From the NCBI RefSeq assembly GCF_013426735.1, contig NZ_AP023272.1, positions 2,276,501-2,340,500 of the forward strand: a DNA stretch of 64,000 bases. Direction: 5' to 3'. Source of the stretch: Agrobacterium vitis (GTDB taxonomy: Bacteria > Pseudomonadota > Alphaproteobacteria > Rhizobiales > Rhizobiaceae). Positions within the stretch are counted from its first letter, which is position 1. The number at the start of each line of letters is the position of its first letter. A program made the position numbers and the translations under genes. Below are positions 55,573-62,988 of this stretch, one piece after another. Under the pieces are notes generated by a model. It did no database searches. It had not been told where the DNA came from and was given only the letters and a program-made list of their open reading frames with translations.

Positions 55573-57678
55573 ATGCGTCCATCCTTGCTCGATCCCCTGT
55601 TTGCCTCCGTTTCCACCCTGCCGGGCGTTGGTCCGAAGCTGGCGCAATTGCTGGCGAGCCTGTTGGGCCGCGAAGACGCCGAGGATGCGCGCGTCGTCGA
55701 TCTGCTTTTCTTAAGCCCGCATCGCCTGATCGACCGGCGAAACCAGCCAGGAATTGCCCGGGCCCCGCAAGGTGCCATTGTCACCGTGACGGGTCGGGTA
55801 GACCGCCACACGCCTGCGCCTAAGGAAAATCGCAACGCGCCCTACCGGGTTTTCCTGCATGACGAGACCGGTGAATTAGCGCTGACATTCTTTCGCGCCA
55901 AGGGCAATTGGCTGGAAAAAGCCTTGCCGGTCGATGAAATCATCACGGTTTCGGGAAAAATCGACTGGTTCAATGGCCGCCCCTCGATGGTCCACCCGGA
56001 TTTTATGGTCAAGGCCAGCGAGGCGGCGACCATGCCGCTGGTCGAACCGGTCTACCCGCTGACGGCAGGCCTTTCGCCGAAAGTGCTGAAAAAGGCAATC
56101 GACCACGCGGTGGAGCGCCTGCCGGATTTTGCCGAATGGATCGATCCGGCACTGGTGACAAAACAGGAGTTCGACGCTGTCAAACCAAGTTTTGAGCGAT
56201 TGCACAGCCCACGTGATGAAAAGGATGTGGACCCACAGGCCCCGGCCCGGCGCAGGCTGGCCTATGATGAATTTCTGGCGGGCCAGGTCTCTCTGGCACT
56301 GGTACGTCAACGGTTGCGCAAGGTGGCGGGAACACCGGTTCGCGCCACGGGCGAAATGAGCGGAAAAATCCTTGCCGCCCTGCCCTTTACCCCCACCAAC
56401 AGCCAGAAGGACGCTGTTGCCGATATTTTGAAAGATATGGAAAGCGACAGCCGCATGTTGCGCCTGGTCCAGGGCGATGTCGGCGCGGGCAAGACGCTGG
56501 TGGCGCTGCTGGCAATGGCGGCTGTGGTGGAAAACGGCGGCCAGGCCGTGCTGATGGCGCCGACCGAAATTCTGGCGCGCCAGCATCATGCGACTCTATC
56601 AAAAATGGCGGGGGCTGCCGGAATTGCCGTCGATGTGCTGACTGGACGCACTAAGGGGCGCGAACGTGAAGCGGTGTTGGAGCGAATAGCATCCGGCCAA
56701 GCACAGATCGTTATCGGCACCCACGCACTGTTTCAGGATTCGGTCAATTACCACAATCTCATGCTGGCTGTAGTCGATGAGCAGCATCGCTTTGGTGTAC
56801 ACCAGCGGCTGCGGCTGACAGCCAAGGGCGTTTCGCCGCACATGCTGGTCATGACCGCCACGCCCATTCCGCGCACGCTGGTTCTGGCCGCCTTCGGTGA
56901 TATGGATGTCTCCAAGCTCACCGAAAAACCGGCGGGCCGCAAACCGATCCAGACCGTGACCGTGCCGGTGGAGCGAGTCGGCGATATCGTTGACCGGCTC
57001 CAAGCGGCGATTGCTTCCGGTAAGAAAGCCTATTGGATCTGCCCGCTGGTTGAGGAAACCGAGGAATCGGAGCTGATGTCGGTTGAGGAACGATTCGAGG
57101 TGCTGAAGATGTGCCTCAAGGCCCCCATCGGCCTCGTGCATGGCCGCATGAAAGGCGAGGAAAAAGACGCCGCCATGCTGGCTTTCAAGAGCGGTGAAAC
57201 ACGGCTGCTGGTGGCAACCACAGTGGTGGAAGTCGGTGTAGACGTGCCGGACGCGACAATCATGGTGATCGAACATGCCGAACGCTTCGGCCTTGCGCAA
57301 CTACACCAGTTGCGCGGCCGGGTTGGGCGCGGCGCAGAAGCCTCTTCCTGCATCCTTCTTTATAAAGGCCCACTGGGCGAAACCGGAAAGGCGCGGCTGT
57401 CGATACTGCGCGACAGCGAGGACGGCTTCCTGATTGCCGAAGAAGACCTGAAGCTGCGCGGCGAAGGCGAGCTACTCGGAACCCGCCAATCCGGCACGCC
57501 CGGCTTTCGCATCGCCAGTCTTGAACACCATGCCGACCTCCTGGAAATCGCCCGTAAGGACGCCGCCTATCTGCTGGAACGCGACCCCGACCTGACCTCG
57601 GCACGCGGCGAAGCGGTGCGCACATTGCTCTACCTGCACCGGCGCGATGAGGCCATCCGGTTCTTGCGGGCTGGATGA
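55573..57678 (+). CDS. recG: ATP-dependent DNA helicase RecG
   Basis: 701 residues; remodels stalled replication forks and Holliday junctions. Wedge OB domain (GAIVTVTGRVDRH, GELALTFFRAKGNWLEK), helicase motifs QGDVGAGKTLVALLAM, VVDEQHRFGVHQR, MTATPIPRTL, LRGRVGRGAEAS, and the C-terminal TRB hook. ATG at 55573 gives the expected N-terminus RPSLLDPLFASVSTLPGVGP; the 43-codon upstream frame runs into the direct repeats and is rejected. Confidence 0.97.
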   Translation: MRPSLLDPLFASVSTLPGVGPKLAQLLASLLGREDAEDARVVDLLFLSPHRLIDRRNQPGIARAPQGAIVTVTGRVDRHTPAPKENRNAPYRVFLHDETGELALTFFRAKGNWLEKALPVDEIITVSGKIDWFNGRPSMVHPDFMVKASEAATMPLVEPVYPLTAGLSPKVLKKAIDHAVERLPDFAEWIDPALVTKQEFDAVKPSFERLHSPRDEKDVDPQAPARRRLAYDEFLAGQVSLALVRQRLRKVAGTPVRATGEMSGKILAALPFTPTNSQKDAVADILKDMESDSRMLRLVQGDVGAGKTLVALLAMAAVVENGGQAVLMAPTEILARQHHATLSKMAGAAGIAVDVLTGRTKGREREAVLERIASGQAQIVIGTHALFQDSVNYHNLMLAVVDEQHRFGVHQRLRLTAKGVSPHMLVMTATPIPRTLVLAAFGDMDVSKLTEKPAGRKPIQTVTVPVERVGDIVDRLQAAIASGKKAYWICPLVEETEESELMSVEERFEVLKMCLKAPIGLVHGRMKGEEKDAAMLAFKSGETRLLVATTVVEVGVDVPDATIMVIEHAERFGLAQLHQLRGRVGRGAEASSCILLYKGPLGETGKARLSILRDSEDGFLIAEEDLKLRGEGELLGTRQSGTPGFRIASLEHHADLLEIARKDAAYLLERDPDLTSARGEAVRTLLYLHRRDEAIRFLRAG

Positions 57679-57790
57679 GGAATGACAAGGTAGGCAAACA
57701 GCTTTGAGGCACTGCTCATCCGTCGGATTTCGCTTGCTTTTCATCCGGCAATCGCGGCTAGCTGTCATTCTCAACACGGAGGAAACGACA

Positions 57791-57922
57791 ATGGCTAAAG
57801 GTCAGGTACGCGGCAACAAGGAAACGCGAAAGCCGAAGAAGGACAAGACAGTTGATAAAGCCGTAGCGCCCACGCTCGGCTCACAGGTCAAGAACAGCGA
57901 ATCCTCGACAAAAAAGAAATAA
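57791..57922 (+). CDS. Small basic conserved protein, 43 aa
   Basis: MAKGQVRGNKETRKPKKDKT start, 14 Lys/Arg in 43 residues, ending in a Ser/Lys-rich tail. GGAGG lies eight bases before the ATG, strong support for translation. Similar short MAKGQ-x-R-x-NKE-x-(K/R)KPKKDK proteins occur in many proteobacteria; the function is unknown. Probably disordered and perhaps nucleic-acid binding (inferred from charge only). Confidence 0.75.
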   Translation: MAKGQVRGNKETRKPKKDKTVDKAVAPTLGSQVKNSESSTKKK

Positions 57923-57999
57923 GTGCGGAAGGCTTAGCCAAAGCCCGGCGGGACGAACGCCAGTTCTTCGCAATTTATACGTTGCCTTCACCCAAGTTG

Positions 58000-58034
58000 G
58001 CCAGTCGCCGCGATATCCGTTTGCGGCGACTGGC
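58000..58034. other. Strong intergenic hairpin
   Basis: 12-bp perfect stem GCCAGTCGCCGC (58000-58011) / GCGGCGACTGGC (58023-58034), 11-base loop, no T-run. It lies between the 43-aa and 79-aa genes and could be an RNA 3' end or a small structured RNA. Confidence 0.45.
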
Positions 58035-58101
58035 TGGCCACAACTACCAATCTCGAAGAATTTTGCTCACCGCGTTTCAATGGACACGTGAAAAAACGGC
58101 A

Positions 58102-58135
58102 TTGACTTTTCTCGAAAAAAGAACATAAAGAGAAC
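58102..58135 (+). promoter_or_regulatory. Promoter with overlapping LexA (SOS) box before the 79-aa gene
   Basis: -35 TTGACT (58102-58107), 16-base spacer, -10 CATAAA (58124-58129). GAAC-ATAAAGA-GAAC at 58121-58135 is the reverse complement of the LexA consensus GTTC-N7-GTTC and covers the -10, where a repressor would block polymerase. Confidence 0.65.
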
Positions 58136-58155
58136 AAAAGAGAGAGGATAGTATC

Positions 58156-58395
58156 ATGTCTGACGCTGAAAAAATTATTGTCGTGCAGTTCAAAAAGAAC
58201 CGCGCCGGTATTGTGCCGGGCGATATGCGCCAAGCTTCAAGCGTGGCTTCAGCAGAGAAAATTGCTGGTGCGATGGCCAATCGCTACATTGGCGTTGCCG
58301 CATACGCAGTCACAATCGATGAGGAAAATGGAAGCATGACGAACCCACGCCTGCTGGTATCGCACGGACAGATCTCCGACTTGATTCCAGACTGA
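58156..58395 (+). CDS. Hypothetical 79-aa protein, predicted SOS-regulated
   Basis: 79 residues: a basic start (EKIIVVQFKKNRAGIVPGDMRQASS), a helix (VASAEKIAGAMANRYIG), a beta-rich middle (VAAYAVTIDEENG) and a short C-terminus. No signal peptide or membrane segment. AGAGAGGA lies before the ATG. I do not recognise the family. The promoter carries an exact alphaproteobacterial LexA box, so DNA damage induction is predicted; role unknown. Confidence 0.75.
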   Translation: MSDAEKIIVVQFKKNRAGIVPGDMRQASSVASAEKIAGAMANRYIGVAAYAVTIDEENGSMTNPRLLVSHGQISDLIPD

Positions 58396-58562
58396 TCGAG
58401 CAGCGCATCAAACCAAATTTTCAAAAGATCGGAATGTCATTTGCGCTTTTAAGGACGCGAAACCTGGTCATTCCAGAAATCCAAGTCAAAGAAACGCGCC
58501 GCGATATGCCAAACTCAAATCGTCAATATATTTCAAACGATTATGACGAAATTCTGGAGGAT

Positions 58563-58639
<77 letters not shown>

Positions 58640-58682
58640 GGTGTTGGCCCGTATCACGGGCCAGAGGCAGCAGCAGATGGGA

Positions 58683-58988
58683 TTAATGCGTCCAGGGCTG
58701 GAGGCGGCTGAAGCGGAAATTGTCTGTGTAGGAAACCGACTGGCGGCGTGGTTCCTTTGGCTGGATGACGCGGTAATCGATTCCATTACGCTGAGCGTAG
58801 GCTTCAGCCAATTCCTGTGTTTCAAACGTCAGCTTGACCTGCTGGAGCATGTCGCCGGAGCTGGTATAGCCCATCATCGGGTCGATCGTCCGAGGTTCGG
58901 ATGCATCGAATTCAAGAACCCATAGATGGGTCTTGGCTTTTCCGGATTGCATGGCTGTTTTTGCAGGACGGTAAATCTTAGCGGACAT
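58683..58988 (-). CDS. NADH dehydrogenase (complex I) NDUFS4-like accessory subunit
   Basis: 101 residues of the ETC complex I subunit family, homologous to mitochondrial NDUFS4: AKIYRPAKTAMQSGKAKTH, then WVLEFDASEPRTIDPMMGYTSS, DMLQQVKLTFETQELAEAYA and GIDYRV. In alphaproteobacteria it binds the peripheral arm of complex I. Lone gene between two tRNAs, away from the nuo operon. Confidence 0.9.
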   Translation of the reverse strand: MSAKIYRPAKTAMQSGKAKTHLWVLEFDASEPRTIDPMMGYTSSGDMLQQVKLTFETQELAEAYAQRNGIDYRVIQPKEPRRQSVSYTDNFRFSRLQPWTH

Positions 58989-59073
58989 AATTCCGATTCC
59001 TCATGAAAACGAAGAGACTATATCTCTTCCCTTCCTCGCCGTCATCTTCCAGCGAAAGGATTCGCCGGAAGAA

Positions 59074-59150
<77 letters not shown>

Positions 59151-59246
59151 TGACCGCCGAATGATGGGGAGATACACGGTTCACTCTTTAATCGCAACAG
59201 GAAAAACTCAAAAAAAACCGTCTTTTCCATGATTTTGTTCGCAACG

Positions 59247-59723
59247 TTATGGAGGGGGTGCAATTCCCTGTATTACCATGCTGCCAGGACCGATCCCAAG
59301 CGCCTGTGTCCGCCCACCGTTCAATTCAATCACGTAGCGAACCGGACCCGGCGAAGGTATCAAGTCCTCGGAATAGGGTTTTGTACGCGCTGCAATCCCG
59401 GTCACCACGCCTTTTTCATCAATAAACAGCATATCCAGCGGTAAAGGCGTGTTTTTCATCCACATCACCACATTGCGGCTGGCGCCAAAATCGAAAACCA
59501 TGCCATCATTCGGGCCAAGCTTGGTACGGCCCATCAGGCCCTGCTCGCGTTGTGCAACGGAGATCGCGTATTCCATCTTCAGACGAAGCTGCTGACCGGT
59601 CGGTGTCTGAATGACAGCTGGCCCTTTGAGAAATTGCTCAGCCAGAGCCGGGGATAGCGTGAGTGCAATATAGAAAAAAAGCGCCCAAAAGGCGCTTCTA
59701 GAAAAAACCAGCATTCCCATCAC
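59247..59723 (-). CDS. DUF192 domain protein, exported
   Basis: 158 residues: signal peptide to about residue 28 (FWALFFYIALTLSPALA), then the DUF192 core: YAISVAQREQGLMGRTKL, GMVFDFGASRNVVMWMKNTPLPLDMLFID, VRYVIELNGGRTQALGI. Function unproven. GTG 59723, ATG 59720 and ATG 59714 are all possible starts and none has a good ribosome site. Codons 9-17 encode a complete Rho-independent terminator on the gene's own strand, so expression is likely limited. Confidence 0.85.
   Translation of the reverse strand: MMGMLVFSRSAFWALFFYIALTLSPALAEQFLKGPAVIQTPTGQQLRLKMEYAISVAQREQGLMGRTKLGPNDGMVFDFGASRNVVMWMKNTPLPLDMLFIDEKGVVTGIAARTKPYSEDLIPSPGPVRYVIELNGGRTQALGIGPGSMVIQGIAPPP
59674..59697 (-). terminator. 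Rho-independent terminator inside the 5' end of the DUF192 gene
   Basis: In the minus reading AAGCGCC (59697-59691), TTTTG loop, GGCGCTT (59685-59679), then seven T (59680-59674). It lies 43 bases past the cold-shock gene stop, where that gene's terminator is expected. Confidence 0.75.
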
Positions 59724-59739
59724 TCACAATACGGGACAA

Positions 59740-60318
59740 TCAATGCGCCATAACATGCGGCGCAGGGTTATCCGGGTGAATTTCTGCCGCCATCAGGCCT
59801 TTGTCGCCATTGCCGAAGCGTACCAGCACTGTCTGTCCGGGCCGCAATTCTGTCAAGCCGAATCGACGCAGCGTTTCCATGTGAACGAAAATGTCCTCGG
59901 TGCCCTCGCCCCGTGTCAGGAAGCCGAAGCCTTTGGTGCGATTGAACCACTTGACCAACACCCGCTCCAACCCACTCGATGGCGTCACCTGAACGTGGGT
60001 CCGCACAGGCGGCATTTGTGAGGGATGCGTGGCCGTCGATTGGTCCATCGACAGTACCCGAAAGGCCTGATAACCGCGATCGCGCTTATGAATAAGCGCG
60101 ACGATCCGCGTTCCTTCCAGGATCGTCTGGTAACCGTCCCGGCGCAGGCAGGTCACATGCAGCAAGACGTCCTGCATGCCATTATCCGGCACGATAAAGC
60201 CAAAACCCTTGGCAACGTCGAACCACTTCACCACACCGGTGATCTCGACAAGATCCAGGGGCTCTTCCGAGAGCCCGCTGAATTCCACGAACTCTTTCGC
60301 TGAAATTCTATCCGCCAT
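59740..60318 (-). CDS. Cold-shock protein with two CSD domains
   Basis: 192 residues: a 25-residue acidic lead, first cold-shock domain (GVVKWFDVAKGFGFIVPDNG, about 27-92), a linker with Ser/Thr/Pro, second domain (VLVKWFNRTKGFGFLTRGEG, about 120-185). Both have the RNP1 motif KGFGF and RNP2-like segments (VLLHV, IFVHM) for binding single-stranded RNA/DNA. Two-domain forms are typical of alphaproteobacteria. ATG 60318 has GAGGGGCGG seven bases upstream; the extra ten codons from 60348 were rejected. Confidence 0.92.
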   Translation of the reverse strand: MADRISAKEFVEFSGLSEEPLDLVEITGVVKWFDVAKGFGFIVPDNGMQDVLLHVTCLRRDGYQTILEGTRIVALIHKRDRGYQAFRVLSMDQSTATHPSQMPPVRTHVQVTPSSGLERVLVKWFNRTKGFGFLTRGEGTEDIFVHMETLRRFGLTELRPGQTVLVRFGNGDKGLMAAEIHPDNPAPHVMAH

Positions 60319-60379
60319 CTCTAAACCGCCCCTCGACACGCCAAACATGGATAACGCTTACTGATTCCCGGAGGCTAGA

Positions 60380-60394
60380 TTAACATTTTGTTAA
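60380..60394. promoter_or_regulatory. CtrA-like TTAA-N7-TTAA site upstream of the cold-shock gene
   Basis: TTAACATTTTGTTAA, 61 bases before the cold-shock start, agrees with the CtrA half-site spacing (TTAA-N7-TTAA). It lies in the 308-bp divergent spacer to gloA, which otherwise shows nothing recognisable. AT-rich matches of this kind also arise by chance. Confidence 0.35.
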
Positions 60395-60626
60395 TACTGT
60401 TGCGCAAGCCCTAGTTTCAGTTATTCGCATCTGCTTTTTCGCGCCTGTAGCTTGTTCGAAACTGACGAGTGCAGATTCCTCGATTTCCCCTTTGTCTATT
60501 CAGTCAATTTTCTTCGGACCGGTCATTTTCTCTCATGAGGTCATTTTTTTCAGGCACGGCCATGACAATGCTTGAAGCCGTCGCCCGCAGGCGACATATG
60601 CGGCATGCAACAGGGAGAATTTCAAA

Positions 60627-61067
60627 ATGCGCTATCTTCACACAATGGTCAGGGTCAAGGATGTCGATGCTTCCCTGAAATTCTATTGCGACTTGTTCGG
60701 CATGAGCGAAGTTCGCCGAATCGACAATGAAAAGGGCCGTTTCACGCTGATTTTCCTTGCCGCCGACGAAGACAAGGCCAAAGCCAGCCAGGACATGGCC
60801 CCATGTCTCGAACTGACCTATAATTGGGATGCGGAAGACTATGCCGGTGGACGCAATTTCGGCCATCTTGCCTATGAAGTGGATGACATCTACGCCATCT
60901 GCCAGAAGCTGATGGATAATGGTGTGACGATCAACCGCCCGCCTCGCGATGGCCATATGGCGTTCGTACGCTCACCAGACGGCATTTCCATCGAAATCCT
61001 CCAGAAAAATGGCGCATTGGCACCGTCAGAGCCTTGGCTCTCCATGCCCAATACCGGCACCTGGTAG
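60627..61067 (+). CDS. gloA: Lactoylglutathione lyase (glyoxalase I)
   Basis: 146 residues. Converts the methylglyoxal-glutathione adduct to S-lactoylglutathione in the cytosol. Two VOC repeats; metal ligands at His5 (RYLHTMVRV), Glu62 (PCLELTYNW), His80 (FGHLAYEV) and Glu123 (GISIEILQK), the same pattern as the nickel-type bacterial enzyme. GGGAG ten bases before the ATG. A C-terminal tail PSEPWLSMPNTGTW is slightly longer than in E. coli. Confidence 0.95.
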   Translation: MRYLHTMVRVKDVDASLKFYCDLFGMSEVRRIDNEKGRFTLIFLAADEDKAKASQDMAPCLELTYNWDAEDYAGGRNFGHLAYEVDDIYAICQKLMDNGVTINRPPRDGHMAFVRSPDGISIEILQKNGALAPSEPWLSMPNTGTW

Positions 61068-61230
61068 CCGTACCCGCTGCACATCTTTCCGTGCGACACA
61101 CTCATCTGCGATGCCGCCGTAATCGCGGCGGCATCATGCCTGACGCAAGCTCATTGTGTCACGATCGCTCCAACCATAGACACTGCCCGCCCCATCGACA
61201 GGTCCGGGCGGTCTCGTCAAGGAGAGCGAC

Positions 61231-62169
61231 ATGATGTCCCCAAACCGTCTGTTCGGGCAAAAGCCTTGGACTGCCAATTCCATGCTTTTCGAGTGTGCGC
61301 CCAGGCTTTTTAAGGGTGCGAATGGCAAGCCAGCGTCAACAAGTATTTCCGTCGTTTTCGGCCTTGCCCTACTAGCGGGCTGCGCGACCACGAAAACCCC
61401 ACCTTCCGTCGTTGAACAAGGCGCGATTGGCGACGCAGATGTCGTGGAAACGGCTGCGCATCCAGCCAATGTTTCGCCGCAGCCCAATAAGGGTGGCCTA
61501 TACCGCGATCCCCTCGTCAATACTGGGCATCGCAAGCCAATAACGGTGCCTGGCCCTACCGGAACTAATGGCAGCGCCAATCTCTCCTCCGGGCCGTCAG
61601 CTGAACAGGTCGTGGCGATGAACCAGTCCAGACCGGAGCAGGCTACATCGCAAAGCTCGTCCGGGCTCTATTCCGCACCCCATCCATCGGATGAAGGCGC
61701 TGCATCGGCCAATAGCCCCGCCAACAGTATTGTGCCGCCGAACATGCCTGTTCGTCCGTTCCAGGCCACGGTAAACAGCGTTTACAGCGTACAAAAGCCG
61801 ATCGAACAGTCACAAACACAAACACAGCCTCAGATGCAGGCCAATCAACCGATAGAGCCTGTGGTCGTCCCTACCCCGGCCACTGAAGTTGTCAAGCAAC
61901 GCCCGGCCTCAAAAGCGGAAATTCTCGCAGGTCTCGCCCCAAATCCGAAGAAGGTTCGTACGGCGCCAAGGGCGCAACAGGCTACCATGCCACAACAACA
62001 GATGTCACCGGTACCAGCGCAGTTGCAGACGAGCCTGCCGACCGCCGCACCCGGCATGGCCAATTCGGCGGGCGTGACCGAAATGGAAAAAATCGAGGGT
62101 GCGCCTGGGGCTCAGGGCATGACGAAGGACAGTTTCATCAAGAAATTCCTCGCCAAAATACGCAAATGA
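61231..62169 (+). CDS. Low-complexity putative lipoprotein
   Basis: 312 residues. A 35-residue polar N-region precedes a hydrophobic helix ending in the lipobox LLAGC (Cys51), an unusually long lead for a signal peptide. The mature part is rich in Pro, Gln, Ser, Ala and Thr (runs such as QSQTQTQPQMQANQ), so mostly disordered. The C-terminus (DSFIKKFLAKIRK) is short, basic and amphipathic. AAGGAG six bases before the ATG. I do not recognise a family; an envelope protein is inferred from the lipobox. Confidence 0.65.
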   Translation: MMSPNRLFGQKPWTANSMLFECAPRLFKGANGKPASTSISVVFGLALLAGCATTKTPPSVVEQGAIGDADVVETAAHPANVSPQPNKGGLYRDPLVNTGHRKPITVPGPTGTNGSANLSSGPSAEQVVAMNQSRPEQATSQSSSGLYSAPHPSDEGAASANSPANSIVPPNMPVRPFQATVNSVYSVQKPIEQSQTQTQPQMQANQPIEPVVVPTPATEVVKQRPASKAEILAGLAPNPKKVRTAPRAQQATMPQQQMSPVPAQLQTSLPTAAPGMANSAGVTEMEKIEGAPGAQGMTKDSFIKKFLAKIRK

Positions 62170-62271
62170 CGGGCTGACTGGCTCGTTTTTCGGGCTGTCA
62201 TTTTTCCGTTAAATTTTGAATTTCAGTGCTTGCCAGCCTCCAAACACGTGATTATAAGGGCGCCACAGCAC

Positions 62272-62346
62272 GCGCCCTTCGTCTATCGGTTAGGACGTCA
62301 GATTTTCATTCTGAAAAGAGGGGTTCGACTCCCCTAGGGCGTGCCA
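62272..62346 (+). tRNA. tRNA-Glu (anticodon TTC), copy 1
   Basis: 75 nt with encoded CCA: acceptor GCGCCCT / AGGGCGT, anticodon stem-loop TCAGA-TTTTCAT-TCTGA, T-arm AGGGGTTCGACTCCCCT. First of three identical copies. Confidence 0.97.
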
Positions 62347-62559
62347 TTGCTTCATTTCCCAACATGCACCAAAATTAGGATCGTTTCAAAGATAACGATT
62401 GAAATGTTTGGATTCGACCGCCGCACATTACAGCGCCCTTTCGATGTAAGGCTGTCGTGCATTCGCGGTTCTCCACAGGCCGAGGAAAAAACGGCAGTAA
62501 AGCTGAAAAATTCACTTGCAGCTCCAGTCTGTTCGCACTAAGAGAGCCGCACGCAACAC

Positions 62560-62634
62560 GCGCCCTTCGTCTATCGGTTAGGACGTCAGATTTTCATTCT
62601 GAAAAGAGGGGTTCGACTCCCCTAGGGCGTGCCA
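62560..62634 (+). tRNA. tRNA-Glu (anticodon TTC), copy 2
   Basis: Identical over all 75 bases to the first copy; 213-bp spacer. The flanks are unrelated apart from a short CACG-type lead before the 5' end. Confidence 0.97.
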
Positions 62635-62810
62635 CTGCGTTTCCCTCGAAAATTTGTTTCTGCATCCTGCTTATTGAAGCGGAAAAGACTGTGCGACCTT
62701 AGGTCATCCAGCTGATAGATCGCATGAAAAAAATCATTGAGCCTACGGAAAAAGCTCATTTTTTCGCTTGCCATGAATCATCCGCCTGCCTATAAGCAGC
62801 CCCACAGCAC

Positions 62811-62885
62811 GCGCCCTTCGTCTATCGGTTAGGACGTCAGATTTTCATTCTGAAAAGAGGGGTTCGACTCCCCTAGGGCGTGCCA
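62811..62885 (+). tRNA. tRNA-Glu (anticodon TTC), copy 3
   Basis: Identical to copies 1 and 2; 176-bp spacer. The lead CCACAGCAC before the 5' end is also present before copy 1, which points to duplication including a little upstream sequence. Confidence 0.97.
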
Positions 62886-62988
62886 CTGACCCTTCCCGAT
62901 AGTGATGTTTATACCGTTACCAAGCCCAGCGTGAGATTTGCGTTCTCAGCTTAATCGAACCGCTCTGGCGTACTGTTGTTCGCCGCGC

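Noticed and set aside
62272..62885. tRNA-Glu array as a CRISPR-like or phage attachment repeat
   Set aside because: Each 75-base unit folds as a complete tRNA with CCA, and no integrase or cas gene is visible.
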